DNA of 64,000 nt from Mucilaginibacter sp. SG564 (GTDB lineage: Bacteria > Bacteroidota > Bacteroidia > Sphingobacteriales > Sphingobacteriaceae), in assembly GCF_013149275.1 (NCBI RefSeq), contig NZ_JABGNA010000007.1, positions 190,448 through 254,447 on the forward strand, given 5' to 3'. Below the pieces are notes generated by a model. That model did not search any database, was not told where the DNA came from, and saw only the letters and a program-made list of their open reading frames with translations. This document shows, piece by piece, positions 25,818 to 35,039 of the stretch; positions within the stretch are counted from its first letter, which is position 1; each line of letters opens with the position of its first letter. The position numbers and the translations under genes were made by a program.

Positions 25818-26348
25818 TTATTTAGCAAATACTCCGGGTTTAAGCCCTAATTTAGTTACCACCTCATCGCTCCTGTTGTAGCGAGGATTGGCATACAGCA
25901 TAATTACTTCGCTGTTTTTATCAAATATCATGTCCAGGTTATCGCCTTCGGCAATTGCTTGTACAGCTTTAGACACACGATCCTGGATTGGTTTAATCAA
26001 AGCGTTACTCTTTTGTGAAAGTTCACCATCGGGCCCGAATTTCTGACGCTGAAAATCCTTGGCGGCTTTTTCTTTATCAACAATTTCGGCCTCGCGGCGC
26101 TTTTTCATATCAGCCGTCATTAAAACCTGATCGGCCTGGTATGCTTTGTACAGGCGGTCAATTTCCTGAAAACGGCTGTCAACTTCTTTTTGCCATTGAT
26201 CAGATAATGCTGCCAGCTGTTTTTGTGATGAGGCATACTCGGGCATATGTTTTAATATATACTCCGAATCAACGTAAGCAAACCGTTGCGCATAAGCTCC
26301 CGTAATTGCTGTTAACGTTAAAAACGCTATTAAAATTATCTTCTTCAT
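25818..26348 (-). CDS. OmpH/Skp family periplasmic chaperone (first copy)
   Basis: A 176-residue protein with a signal peptide (1-20, ending GAYAQ). RFAYVDSEYILKHMPEYASSQKQL is the conserved start of the family, followed by a coiled coil rich in Lys and Glu. It begins 15 nt after bamA and has diverged from the copy next to it, as in other Bacteroidota where two ompH genes follow bamA. Confidence 0.9.
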   Translation of the reverse strand: MKKIILIAFLTLTAITGAYAQRFAYVDSEYILKHMPEYASSQKQLAALSDQWQKEVDSRFQEIDRLYKAYQADQVLMTADMKKRREAEIVDKEKAAKDFQRQKFGPDGELSQKSNALIKPIQDRVSKAVQAIAEGDNLDMIFDKNSEVIMLYANPRYNRSDEVVTKLGLKPGVFAK

Positions 26349-26363
26349 ATATCGCTGTGCAAA

Positions 26364-28916
26364 TTAATTAAATCCGCCGGATAAACTCTGAGAAATTGTA
26401 AAATGGAATTGGCCTCTGTTTGCGTCAGGCTGACCTGGTATTTTATCAAATCCGTAACCATAATCTAATCCAAGCAAGCCAAATATAGGTAAAAATATTC
26501 TTGCTCCAACACCTACAGAACGCCTAACGTTAAACGGATTGAACTGGCTAAAGTTATTCCAAACGTTACCGCCTTCGGCAAAAGCCAATAAGAATATAGT
26601 GGCCGACTGACTGGCAATTACCGGGTGACGCAGCTCCATAGTGTATTTGTTATAGATGGTGCTACCGGTATTGGTATTTTGATTTTCGGTTGAACCTTCA
26701 GGCACTATCGAGAAGTTTTGATAACCCCTTAAACCGATGATCTCGCTACCTTGTAAAAACTGATAGCTCTGCATACCGTCGCCACCCAGTTTAAAGCGCT
26801 CAAACGGCGATGGGCCTACATCCTTATTGTACATACCCAGGAAGCCAAATCTTACTTGTGACATCAATACGAATTTACCAACCAGTTTAGAGAACCATTG
26901 CGCATCATATTTAAATTTATAATACTCCACAAAATGGTAGCGTTCCTCTGGGGTTGCTATTTTGTAGTTGATATTATTAAATAACGAGTATGGAGGGGTA
27001 GCCTGTATAGTAAGCTTCATATTTGAACCCTGAGTTGGGAAAATAGGCGCATCGATAGAGTTACGACTTAATTCCTGGGTTAATTTGATGTTATATGAGG
27101 TACCGTTGGTAAATAAATAACCGGTATAGTTATCCAGATTATAGTGATCGACGTTTAACGAGTAGTTTAACTGGAAGTAGTTATCCGGCCATTTTAAACG
27201 TTTACCCAAAGTTACACCAATACCGTTGATACGCAGGTTATTGTATAACGGGCTCGATTTAGGATAATACTGCCCGGTTGAGCTACCTTGTGTATATGCC
27301 GATAAAGCGAAATAAATAGGTTTTTTACCACCTAACCACGGCTCCGAGAAAGTAAACGAGAAGTTTTGATAGGTACGTCCGCTTGATTGGCCACGTAAGC
27401 TCAACTTCTGACCGTCGCCTTTTGGCAATGGTTTATATGCTTTGAGGTTGAAGATATTTCTTAACGAGAAGTTATTGAACGTTAAACCCAGGGTACCCAC
27501 CAACTGGCCGCCACCAAAACCACCCGATAGCTCGATCTGATCTGAAGGTTTTTCAACTACGTTGTAAACCAAATCAACTGTACCATCCTGCGGATTGATG
27601 TTAACTGGTTTCGGCTCTGTTTTTTGCTCATCAAAGTTACCCAGCTGACCAATTTCACGTGAGCTGCGGATCAATAACTCTTTGTTGAATTTTTGACCTG
27701 GCTTGGTTTGTATCTCGCGCATAACCACTTTATCGTTGGTTACATCGTTACCTTTTAAGCTAACACGATTGATGGTGTACTGCGGACCTTCATAAACACG
27801 GATGTCCAAATCAACGGTATCATTGTAAACTTTAACCTGCACCGGATCGGCAGTATAGGTTAAATAACCATCATTAAGATATAATGATGAAACGTCGTCG
27901 TTACTTGGGGTTGGACCTACAAGCCTTTTATTCAGCTCATCCTCGCTAAATACATCACCCTTTTTAACGTGCAGTATCCTGTTGAGTAACTCGGTAGAGT
28001 ATTTGGCGTTACCAGACCATTTCACATTACCAAAGTAATATTTAGGGCCTTCATAAACTTTAATTTTTACGTTAACAGTGGTTGCATCATGGCTCCATAC
28101 AGAGTCGCTCACGATCTCCGCATCACGATAACCTTTCCCCTGCATTGATTCCACCAAGCTTTGCTTATCCTCTTCGTATTTATCCTGCTTGAATTTTTTA
28201 GAACCAAACAAGTTATACCATTTACGCTCCCTTGTTTTTTTCAAGAAGCCCTTCAGCTTTTTTGATGAAAATGCCTTGTTACCTTCAAAAACAACCTGGT
28301 TTATTTTTACCTTGGTTTTCTTATCAATGGCTACATCCAATATTACGCTGTTGGCATCTCCCGGATCTTTACGCTGGGTAAGTTTTACGGTTGTATTCAG
28401 GAAACCCTTTTCGCCAAAATGTTTTTTGATGATGGCCGTAGTGGTATTTATTAAATTTTCGTTAACGATTTTCCCGGTACGGTCATTCAGTTTTTTCTGT
28501 ACATCTTCAATTTCACCTTTACGTATACCTGTGATATGCAAACGCGATAAACGCGGGCGCTCGGAAACGGCTATCTCCAGGTAAATGGTATCCATGTTTA
28601 TTTTGGTAATGTTTAACTGTACATCATCAAATAAGCCCTGGGAATATAATGTTTTTATAACCTCGGCATTACGCTCGCCCGGCAGGTTGATACGATCGCC
28701 TTTGGTTAATTTTGAAAGCTGTATCAAAATATCCTTATCCAGATATTTAGCCCCACTAACAGAAATACCACCAATAATATAATCCCGGGGATTAAGATAA
28801 CTTAAACTATCGGCCGGTATCGATTTGGTCAGTGTTGTTCTCGGAGCATTTGAAACCTGGGCAAACGCGGAGGTAACAAAAACAGAGAAAAGAATAGCAA
28901 AAAGAAATTTATACAT
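26364..28916 (-). CDS. bamA: Outer membrane protein assembly factor BamA
   Basis: An 850-residue Omp85 protein: signal peptide (ending TSAFAQ), five POTRA domains over about residues 45-430, and a C-terminal barrel. Typical motifs are YLDKDILIQLSKLTKGD in POTRA1, VFEGNKAFSSKKL, VYEGPKYYFGNVKWSGN and VYEGPQYTINRVSLKGN opening later POTRAs, and GLRGYQ in the L6 loop (RGF/RGY equivalent). It folds and inserts outer membrane proteins. It lies 63 nt after uppS and before the two ompH genes. Confidence 0.95.
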   Translation of the reverse strand: MYKFLFAILFSVFVTSAFAQVSNAPRTTLTKSIPADSLSYLNPRDYIIGGISVSGAKYLDKDILIQLSKLTKGDRINLPGERNAEVIKTLYSQGLFDDVQLNITKINMDTIYLEIAVSERPRLSRLHITGIRKGEIEDVQKKLNDRTGKIVNENLINTTTAIIKKHFGEKGFLNTTVKLTQRKDPGDANSVILDVAIDKKTKVKINQVVFEGNKAFSSKKLKGFLKKTRERKWYNLFGSKKFKQDKYEEDKQSLVESMQGKGYRDAEIVSDSVWSHDATTVNVKIKVYEGPKYYFGNVKWSGNAKYSTELLNRILHVKKGDVFSEDELNKRLVGPTPSNDDVSSLYLNDGYLTYTADPVQVKVYNDTVDLDIRVYEGPQYTINRVSLKGNDVTNDKVVMREIQTKPGQKFNKELLIRSSREIGQLGNFDEQKTEPKPVNINPQDGTVDLVYNVVEKPSDQIELSGGFGGGQLVGTLGLTFNNFSLRNIFNLKAYKPLPKGDGQKLSLRGQSSGRTYQNFSFTFSEPWLGGKKPIYFALSAYTQGSSTGQYYPKSSPLYNNLRINGIGVTLGKRLKWPDNYFQLNYSLNVDHYNLDNYTGYLFTNGTSYNIKLTQELSRNSIDAPIFPTQGSNMKLTIQATPPYSLFNNINYKIATPEERYHFVEYYKFKYDAQWFSKLVGKFVLMSQVRFGFLGMYNKDVGPSPFERFKLGGDGMQSYQFLQGSEIIGLRGYQNFSIVPEGSTENQNTNTGSTIYNKYTMELRHPVIASQSATIFLLAFAEGGNVWNNFSQFNPFNVRRSVGVGARIFLPIFGLLGLDYGYGFDKIPGQPDANRGQFHFTISQSLSGGFN

Positions 28917-28979
28917 TCGAATATTTTAGTGGGCTAAAATTAATTTATACAGTTGTTAAAAAGTGTTAAAAGAAAAAAT

Positions 28980-29729
28980 TTAGTTAACCTGCTCACTTGT
29001 CATACCAAAACGGCGCTCGCGTTTTTGATAATCAAGTATCGCTTCGTACAAATCTTCCTTTCTAAAGTCGGGCCAAAACTTAGGTGTAAAATACAACTCA
29101 GCATAGGCAATTTGCCATAATAAATAGTTACTTATACGGTATTCGCCGCTTGTTCTGATTAATAATTCAGGATCGGGCATATCGCCGGTAAAAAGGTTAT
29201 CTTCAAAAACATCTTCGTTGATGTCAGCTATCTGCAATTCGCCTTTTTGTACCTTAATAGCTATATTTTTAGCTGCACGCACAATTTCTCGCCTTGAGCT
29301 GTAGCTTAGCGCCAGCGTAAGTACTACCCCGGTATTTCCAGATGTTTTTTCCATAGCGGCCTTAAGTTCCCGGTTACATTTATCGGGTAACATATCCAGA
29401 TCGCCTATGGCATTTAGTTTAATGTTATTTTTCATAAACCCGGCTATTTCTTTATGGATGGTACTAACCATTAATTCCATAATGGCCATAACCTCCAGCT
29501 TGGGCCGGTTCCAGTTTTCGGACGAAAATGTGTAGAGTGTGATGTATTTTATGCCTAATTTATCAGCGCCTTCAACAACATCCCTAACAGATGTTACCCC
29601 GTTATGATGGCCAAATACTCTTAATTTGCCTTTTTCTTTTGCCCAACGACCATTGCCATCCATAATAATGGCAACATGTTTTGGTAGCCTTAACAAATCA
29701 ATCTGATCCAAATATCCCATACTGTTCAT
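28980..29729 (-). CDS. uppS: Isoprenyl (undecaprenyl) diphosphate synthase
   Basis: A cis-prenyltransferase of 249 residues making the C55 lipid carrier for wall and LPS synthesis. HVAIIMDGNGRWAKEKG carries the catalytic Asp; SSENWNRP, RTSGEYRISNYLLWQIAYAEL and WPDFR are the other conserved regions. A TTG at 29735 or ATG at 29720 are alternative starts; the ATG at 29729 is chosen. First gene of the uppS-bamA-ompH-ompH unit. Confidence 0.95.
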   Translation of the reverse strand: MNSMGYLDQIDLLRLPKHVAIIMDGNGRWAKEKGKLRVFGHHNGVTSVRDVVEGADKLGIKYITLYTFSSENWNRPKLEVMAIMELMVSTIHKEIAGFMKNNIKLNAIGDLDMLPDKCNRELKAAMEKTSGNTGVVLTLALSYSSRREIVRAAKNIAIKVQKGELQIADINEDVFEDNLFTGDMPDPELLIRTSGEYRISNYLLWQIAYAELYFTPKFWPDFRKEDLYEAILDYQKRERRFGMTSEQVN

Positions 29730-29886
29730 TATCAAAAGCTACTTTGTGAATGCCTGCAAAAGACATACTGGTGTTTTAATTTTATCAATGTTGTAACCAA
29801 ATAAAATATTTGTTCAACGCCAACTCCCAAAAATAGCGCCCGGCCATACTATTGTAAAAATTCAATTTGCCGGTTTTTTCAGGGTA

Positions 29887-29894
29887 CAAAGGTA
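29887..29894 (-). promoter_or_regulatory. Candidate -7 element (TACCTTTG) upstream of uppS
   Basis: TACCTTTG on the minus strand, about 160 nt before the uppS start, within the 380-bp gap between uppS and exbD. The rest of that gap shows no gene; the far end holds the exbD terminator-like hairpin. Confidence 0.45.
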
Positions 29895-30027
29895 AAACTT
29901 ACTTTGTATTTTTTTAGTATGCGGTAGGAAAAGAAAATGTTATTATCAATAATGCACCAAAATGATGCAAAAAGCACACAAATAACAGGTTATGTACAGA
30001 TTTATTACACTTATTTAAAACTCAAAT

Positions 30028-30078
30028 GAAGAGGCCAAACATCAAAAATCATCAAATGATCATGATGCCCGGCCTCTT
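30028..30078 (-). terminator. Hairpin after exbD, probable terminator
   Basis: AAGAGGCC (30030-30037) pairs with GGCCTCTT (30071-30078); an inner AACATCA/TGATGxx pairing also seems possible. The T tract is weak, so termination is likely but not certain. Confidence 0.5.
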
Positions 30079-30112
30079 AATCTGCTTATTTAAGGTCGTA
30101 AAAGGAAGGTTG

Positions 30113-30631
30113 TTAATAAATCCCTTTTTGTTTAAGCATATCCGTATCGTGTGGGTCAATATCTACAATGGCATAAGAAGGCACATTGGTAATCGTAAGC
30201 TCATCCAAAACATTAACCAGGTTGCTGTACACCGAATGATCAGAAGGTTTCACCAGTACGATCATGCTTTTACCCGTTTTGTTATATATCACTTTGGCTG
30301 TTTCAAACAACACTTTACGAATACCGTCCTTATTAAAGCCGGTAATAGCAGGGGCAATTAACGGCTTTTTCAGCTCGCCCAGATAATACATCAGTTGGTT
30401 GTTTTTTCCCAGACATACGGTAAGGCTGCGACTGGCAGGCACAGCATCACCTGAGCCTACGGGCATGGCCAAATCCATCGCTTTGGGTTTTGCCAGGGTG
30501 GTGGTCATGATAAAAAAGGTGATCAGCAGGAATGCCAGATCAACCATAGCGGTAAGGTCAACCCGAAGGTTCATTTTTTTTCGCCCACGTGCCTTGCCTG
30601 TTTTTGGTGTTGAAGGATTTAATTCGGCCAT
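30113..30631 (-). CDS. ExbD/TolR-family biopolymer transport protein (orphan)
   Basis: A 172-residue protein with a basic cytoplasmic start, one membrane helix (MVDLAFLLITFFIMTTTL, with the functional Asp at its start) and a periplasmic domain. ExbD subunits pair with ExbB to drive TonB or gliding/secretion motors with the proton gradient. No exbB or tonB gene is adjacent, so it must work with distant partners. It lies between uppS and the DUF6089 gene on the same strand, separated by gaps on both sides. Confidence 0.85.
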   Translation of the reverse strand: MAELNPSTPKTGKARGRKKMNLRVDLTAMVDLAFLLITFFIMTTTLAKPKAMDLAMPVGSGDAVPASRSLTVCLGKNNQLMYYLGELKKPLIAPAITGFNKDGIRKVLFETAKVIYNKTGKSMIVLVKPSDHSVYSNLVNVLDELTITNVPSYAIVDIDPHDTDMLKQKGIY

Positions 30632-30761
30632 GATCTTAAAGTTTAAGGTTAAATAATAAATGCCAGCTATTCTGGACGTTTACCTTTAAACGAAAAATTT
30701 AATTTCATTATTGTATTTTTAACAAAATTTAATTTTGTTAAAAATACAAATTACAGAATTA

Positions 30762-31544
30762 TTAATAATAACAGCGTTGTGTGACGAAGGTGTAGGAAAC
30801 AGTAAAGCCAAAAAAGAAATAAGTATCGCGCGGCTTAAAATCGCCACGTTGCGAGCCCATTGGGTTGAAGGGCTTGCCTACTTCTCCCGAACGGTCGGAC
30901 AGAGCTCTTGACAGATTATTGGGCAGCTGACCAGGATTGGGGTAAACCTTGCTTACATCATCCAGATAATCGGTCATGGTATACCGGTAACCCAGATCGC
31001 CGGCTACCGTCCATTTACCATTAAAGTTATATTTTAAACCTACACCATAAGGAATTACGATGGTACTTTTGCTATAGGGGGATGATTCCCCTTCGGTTCT
31101 TAAATTCCGCAAACCATATGATCTTCCCTGATAATCAGTACGCGGCGCAAAAGCGGTTAAACCAATACCCGAGTATATATATGGTGTATACTTATGCGGG
31201 CCTGCATCAGGAATATAGTTCAAGAAATTGAACTCCCCGATAATGCTTATCTCCTTCAAAGGGTCGTTGAAACTCAAATTACGATCCCTGAACTGCTGAC
31301 TGCCTGATTTACTATCGTCGGCACTGATCTTACCGTAAATAAAATTCAACTTGGCTGCAAAGTAGCCGTCAAAATTACGCTTTACGAATAAACCGCCAGA
31401 AATACCGCTTACTTTGATAGGATTATTGGGATTAAGATCACCGATATAGCCTGCGCCGCCAAGAGCACCGCCAACTTCCCAGGTTTGAGCCCGCAGTTGA
31501 TAGGATATCAATAAAAAAAATAGAAGTGTTACAAATTTGGGCAT
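30762..31544 (-). CDS. DUF6089-type outer membrane beta-barrel protein
   Basis: A 260-residue protein with a signal peptide (ending QLRAQ) and an alternating beta-strand pattern of a small barrel. WEVGGALGGAGYIGDLNPNN and YIPDAGPHKYTPYIYSGIGL resemble DUF6089 proteins that Bacteroidota keep beside nadK and uppS. The C-terminus ends in alternating aromatic residues (FFFGFTVSYTFV). Function unknown. Begins 9 nt after nadK. Confidence 0.75.
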   Translation of the reverse strand: MPKFVTLLFFLLISYQLRAQTWEVGGALGGAGYIGDLNPNNPIKVSGISGGLFVKRNFDGYFAAKLNFIYGKISADDSKSGSQQFRDRNLSFNDPLKEISIIGEFNFLNYIPDAGPHKYTPYIYSGIGLTAFAPRTDYQGRSYGLRNLRTEGESSPYSKSTIVIPYGVGLKYNFNGKWTVAGDLGYRYTMTDYLDDVSKVYPNPGQLPNNLSRALSDRSGEVGKPFNPMGSQRGDFKPRDTYFFFGFTVSYTFVTQRCYY

Positions 31545-31553
31545 TAAGCAAAT

Positions 31554-32435
31554 TTAGTAATTACGGGCATCTAAGCCCCATAATAATTTGTTTCTTAACG
31601 TGGTTAAGTAACTTTCATTATTTAAACGTACCAAATTTAGCTGAAAATCGGCTTTTTGAACGTGAAATTTAACAGTTTGATCTAATGCGGCCACCCGCGA
31701 ATCGCATGATACCAGGTAGTTCGCGCTGCGGCTCTCCACTTCAAAACACAGTTTGCTGTTATCTGGTATAATGATAGGCCGCACGTTAAGGTTATGGGGC
31801 GACACCGGGGTTAGCACAATACTGTTTGACTGCGGAAAGATAATTGGGCCACCGCAGCTCAATGAATAAGCTGTTGACCCGGTTGATGTAGATATAATGA
31901 TACCATCGCCCCAATAGGAGTTTAAAAACTCATCGTTCAAAAACACATGGGTGATGATCATAGCGGCATCGTCGCGCTTATGAATGGTTACATCATTGAG
32001 GGCGAAATTATCCTCACCAAAAATTTTCATGGTTGAATCGATGGTGAGCAGCTCCCGACAATCCAAAGAAAATTCTTTGTTTACCACTGCATGTATAGCC
32101 GCGGTGATATCATTTTTATTGATGCTGGCCAGAAAACCAAGCCTGCCAAAATTAATACCGATAACCGGGATACCAGAATCGCGTATCACGGTTACCATAT
32201 CCAACAGGGTGCCATCGCCCCCAAGGGTTAAAAAAAGATCAATAAACCCTTTGATGGAATTGGTATTTTCAAGTACGTTATATTTTACGCTGTTTATTTT
32301 GTCCTGCAGATATTCGTGCAACTGGTGATGAACATATATATCGACATTATGCTGCGCCAGGTTATCAAATACCTGCTGAATATATGGTATTACAGACGGA
32401 TCATTAAACGGTCTGCCGTAAACTGCTATCTTCAT
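31554..32435 (-). CDS. nadK: NAD kinase
   Basis: A 293-residue ATP-NAD kinase producing NADP. LGGDGTLLDMV is the catalytic GGDG motif; FGRLGFLASI, LNDVTIHKRD and WGDGIIISTSTGSTAYSLS complete the family pattern. It follows the S23-type gene on the same strand, with the inverted-repeat arm between them; in other Bacteroidota it usually follows the CBS gene directly. Confidence 0.95.
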   Translation of the reverse strand: MKIAVYGRPFNDPSVIPYIQQVFDNLAQHNVDIYVHHQLHEYLQDKINSVKYNVLENTNSIKGFIDLFLTLGGDGTLLDMVTVIRDSGIPVIGINFGRLGFLASINKNDITAAIHAVVNKEFSLDCRELLTIDSTMKIFGEDNFALNDVTIHKRDDAAMIITHVFLNDEFLNSYWGDGIIISTSTGSTAYSLSCGGPIIFPQSNSIVLTPVSPHNLNVRPIIIPDNSKLCFEVESRSANYLVSCDSRVAALDQTVKFHVQKADFQLNLVRLNNESYLTTLRNKLLWGLDARNY

Positions 32436-32440
32436 TTGTT

Positions 32441-32914
32441 AGTTTGGTTCATTAGTTGATTGGCTCATTAGTTCATTGGTCTTTTATAGTTGAAGCCTTA
32501 CCAATAAACTTTAAATATGCATTTAATTTGATATGGATAATTTGAAGTTTCTCAAATAACACATTGAACTGATCATCATTTATAAGTTTTCTGTTTAAAG
32601 ATTTTTTTAACCACCCTTTTGTTTCTAAAATTGATCCTCGGCTAAAAAAGCAAAAGTTTCTATTTTCCTTGTAATGGTACCGGCCATAACCTTCGGCTAT
32701 ATTAGCACTTATTGAATCAGCTGCACGTACAATTTGTTTTCCTATGGTATCCTTTGCAAAATAATCCCATTCACTTACTAACATCCAGATCTCATCGCTA
32801 AAACTTTCAGCTAACTGATATACTTCTAACTCTTCAAGATTATAATAACTCATGGATATTTATTATTGAACTATTTACCAATGAACAAATAAACCACTGA
32901 ACAAGTGAGCCAAT
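32441..32914. repeat. Inverted-repeat element enclosing the S23-type gene
   Basis: Nested arms: ATTGGCTCA (32459-32467) with TGAGCCAAT (32906-32914), and GTTCATTGGT (32471-32480) with ACCAATGAAC (32877-32886). Additional TTCATTAGT and GAACAAATAAACCACTGAAC words fill the arms. The S23-type gene occupies the loop, and its stop codon lies in the left arm. The word family is that of the gene-less inverted repeat at 3468-3540. Confidence 0.8.
32473..32853 (-). CDS. S23/IVP-type four-helix-bundle protein
   Basis: A 126-residue all-helical protein. LEELEVYQLAESFSDEIW, IGKQIVRAADSISANIAEGY, NRNFCFFSRGSILETKGWL and LNAYLKFIGK match the four-helix-bundle family first seen in intervening sequences of 23S rRNA genes; the fold is shared with the Avd protein of diversity-generating retroelements. 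No reverse transcriptase or rRNA gene is nearby. It sits in the loop of an inverted repeat within an otherwise conserved nadK-CBS gene pair, and its last codons (GAC CAA TGA) are part of the repeat arm. Function unknown; nucleic-acid hairpin binding is inference. Confidence 0.88.
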   Translation of the reverse strand: MSYYNLEELEVYQLAESFSDEIWMLVSEWDYFAKDTIGKQIVRAADSISANIAEGYGRYHYKENRNFCFFSRGSILETKGWLKKSLNRKLINDDQFNVLFEKLQIIHIKLNAYLKFIGKASTIKDQ

Positions 32915-33576
32915 TATAAATTAAGGTAATTCATGAGTGAGTCGTACCGGTCTTTCGCGTTATCGTTGTTATCGGTATTGTTAAAAGTAGCTTTTACATC
33001 GTACTCATAACGCAAAAAGGTGGCTATTATAGCCGAAATATCCTGTTTATTTACTTTCAGGGTTACTTCCATCTTGGTAGAATCTGGAAAAGTTTGCACG
33101 TATGAACTGAGTATCTGGGCGTTGTCAGACTCTACGATCTGGGCCATGTGCGCCAGGGAATTATTTTTGTTACCAATCTCCAATACAATAATACCACCCG
33201 GCTCTGCTACAGAGGTTATCTTGGCAAAATATTCTGTAATAGCATTAATGGATATCAAACCAAGATAGTTTCGCTTGGCATCAAGCACCGGTATGGCGGT
33301 AAGCTGGCGCTCATAAAACATCCGTATCACATCATATACATGCTGATCTTCGAGCACATAGGGGTTTACCTGCGATAGAGCCAGCGCGCCAACAGCGGTC
33401 TGGTAATCGCTCTCCCCTACCAGGTCATCTTCGGCTACCAGGCCCAAAAACTGTTCTTCGTTCACGATTGGCAAATGCCTGAGGCGGAACTCTACCATGC
33501 GGTCAAGTACTTTCTGTATCGTATCAGAAGTGTGTACCGGCGGAATCGCGTCTGCCATCAGTTCAATTGCTACCAT
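32914..33576 (-). CDS. CBS-domain protein
   Basis: A 220-residue soluble protein with two CBS motifs (about residues 10-60, PPVHTSDTIQKVLDRMVEF, and 75-125, YVLEDQHVYDVIRMFYERQL) and a C-terminal part (about 130-200) resembling an ACT-like fold (GGIIVLEIGNKNNSLAHMAQ). CBS pairs bind adenylates and regulate partner proteins. Begins 4 nt after the alpha/beta hydrolase stop; Bacteroidota commonly keep it with nadK. Confidence 0.82.
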   Translation of the reverse strand: MVAIELMADAIPPVHTSDTIQKVLDRMVEFRLRHLPIVNEEQFLGLVAEDDLVGESDYQTAVGALALSQVNPYVLEDQHVYDVIRMFYERQLTAIPVLDAKRNYLGLISINAITEYFAKITSVAEPGGIIVLEIGNKNNSLAHMAQIVESDNAQILSSYVQTFPDSTKMEVTLKVNKQDISAIIATFLRYEYDVKATFNNTDNNDNAKDRYDSLMNYLNL

Positions 33577-33580
33577 GATA

Positions 33581-34342
33581 TTAAACTTTTAGTTTTTCCA
33601 AAAATCCAGTTAACAACCTGTTAAATTCCTTCGGATGCTCCATCATCGGTGCATGTCCGCATTTATCTATCCAATGTAATTCGGCATTGGGTAATAATTC
33701 ACTAAACTCAACTGCAACATCGGGCGGAGTAATTTTATCATCTCTACCCCAAATTAATGATACCGGCAGATTCATTTTGTGCAGGTCCTTTTTCATGTTG
33801 TGCCGTATGGCCGATTTTGCCATGGCCAGCAACCTTACCACACAATGCCTGTCGTTCACTACCTTATATACGTCGTTAACCAGTTCATCGGTTGCCACAG
33901 CAGGGTCATAAAAAGTATATTGTACCTTTTCCCTTACAAAATCGATGCTTTCACGGCGGGGGAATGATCCACCAAACGCGTTTTCATACAGGCCCGAACT
34001 TCCGGTTAATACCATCGCTTTGATATTTTCCGGATGAGCCAGCACATAGATTAAAGCCACGTGCCCCCCAAGTGAATTACCCAGCAGGGTTATATTGTTC
34101 AGCTCTTTGAACTTTATAAACTTATGTAAAAACTTCGAAAGACTTTTTACACCCGTGGTTATAAGAGGCATATCATAAATTGGCAGCATAGGTAAAATAA
34201 CACGATAATTTGGCCTGAACTCTTCTACAACCTCTTCCCAATTGCTCAGTGCGCCCATCAACCCATGTAATAACAACAATACCTCACCTTCGCCCTCATC
34301 TATATAACTAAACCCGTGTTCCTCTTTAAGCACGAAATCCAT
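33581..34342 (-). CDS. Alpha/beta hydrolase
   Basis: A 253-residue alpha/beta-fold hydrolase. The oxyanion segment LLLHGLMGALSNWE, nucleophile elbow GNSLGGH (Ser), acid region WGRDDKITPP and His in KCGHAPMMEHP form a full catalytic set. The substrate is unknown. It heads the minus-strand cluster with the CBS protein and nadK. Confidence 0.88.
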   Translation of the reverse strand: MDFVLKEEHGFSYIDEGEGEVLLLLHGLMGALSNWEEVVEEFRPNYRVILPMLPIYDMPLITTGVKSLSKFLHKFIKFKELNNITLLGNSLGGHVALIYVLAHPENIKAMVLTGSSGLYENAFGGSFPRRESIDFVREKVQYTFYDPAVATDELVNDVYKVVNDRHCVVRLLAMAKSAIRHNMKKDLHKMNLPVSLIWGRDDKITPPDVAVEFSELLPNAELHWIDKCGHAPMMEHPKEFNRLLTGFLEKLKV

Positions 34343-34468
34343 ATAAAATTCTGATATTAATTTTTTTTAAACTTTTTATACCGAAATCAAATTCAGTATA
34401 AATTCTATTATTCCGCCATAAAATTAGTTTATTACGGACGAGTTACAACAATTATAATAATAAATTTC

Positions 34469-34584
34469 TAAGTCGTTAGTTTTAAGTCTTGAGTTCTGAG
34501 TCTTGAGTTTTAAGTCAGTAACATGCTTTTAGGTTCTATTTTTGAAACTCAGAACTCAACACTTAAACTTCTGACTTAAAACTA
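34469..34584. repeat. Word-tandem inverted repeat at the yqeY 3' end
   Basis: GTTTTAAGTCAG (34507-34518) pairs with CTGACTTAAAAC (34571-34582), and GAGTTCTGAG (34491-34500) with CTCAGAACTC-like 34548-34557. The arms consist of repeated words TTTTAAGTC, CTTGAGTT and CTGAGTCTTGAG. The right arm overlaps the yqeY stop codon. The related word pair AAGTTCTGAG occurs at 51394-51470. Confidence 0.75.
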
Positions 34585-35031
34585 CCCCAGCAATTGTCTT
34601 ACTACTTCTGATATGGTTTTGCCGTCGGCTTTGCCTGCAAGTTCTTTATTGGCGGCTCCCATCACTTTACCCATATCGCTGGTTGAAGTTGCCCCCAACC
34701 GGCTAATCAGTTCCTGCAGATAACCTTCAATTTCAAAACGGGTCATTTGTTGAGGCAGATAAGGCTCAATCACCTTCATTTCTTCCATCTCTATCTCGTA
34801 CAGGTCTTCACGATTTTGCGTTTTATAAATATCTGCCGATTCTTTACGTTGTTTGATCAATCTTTGAAGCACTTTGATCTCCGCTTCGGCTGTAAGTTCT
34901 TCTGCCGCTCCCTTTTCGGTTTTGGCTAGCAGCAAAGCTGATTTTATTGCACGGAGACCTCTTAAACGATCGGCCTGTTTGGCCAGCATAGCCAGCTTAA
35001 TATCCTGGTCTATTTGATTTATTAATGACAT
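34582..35031 (-). CDS. GatB/YqeY domain protein
   Basis: A 149-residue single-domain protein homologous to the tRNA-binding tail of GatB. DIKLAMLAKQADRLRGLRAIKSAL, LIKQRKESADIYKTQNREDL, EMKVIEPYLPQQMT and DMGKVMGAANKELAGKADGK are family hallmarks. A role in tRNA-dependent amidation or tRNA binding is inferred from GatB only. Confidence 0.92.
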   Translation of the reverse strand: MSLINQIDQDIKLAMLAKQADRLRGLRAIKSALLLAKTEKGAAEELTAEAEIKVLQRLIKQRKESADIYKTQNREDLYEIEMEEMKVIEPYLPQQMTRFEIEGYLQELISRLGATSTSDMGKVMGAANKELAGKADGKTISEVVRQLLG

Positions 35032-35039
35032 TTTATAAT

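Noticed and set aside
32473..32853. S23-type gene as part of a diversity-generating retroelement
   Set aside because: No reverse transcriptase, template repeat or variable repeat is visible in the window.
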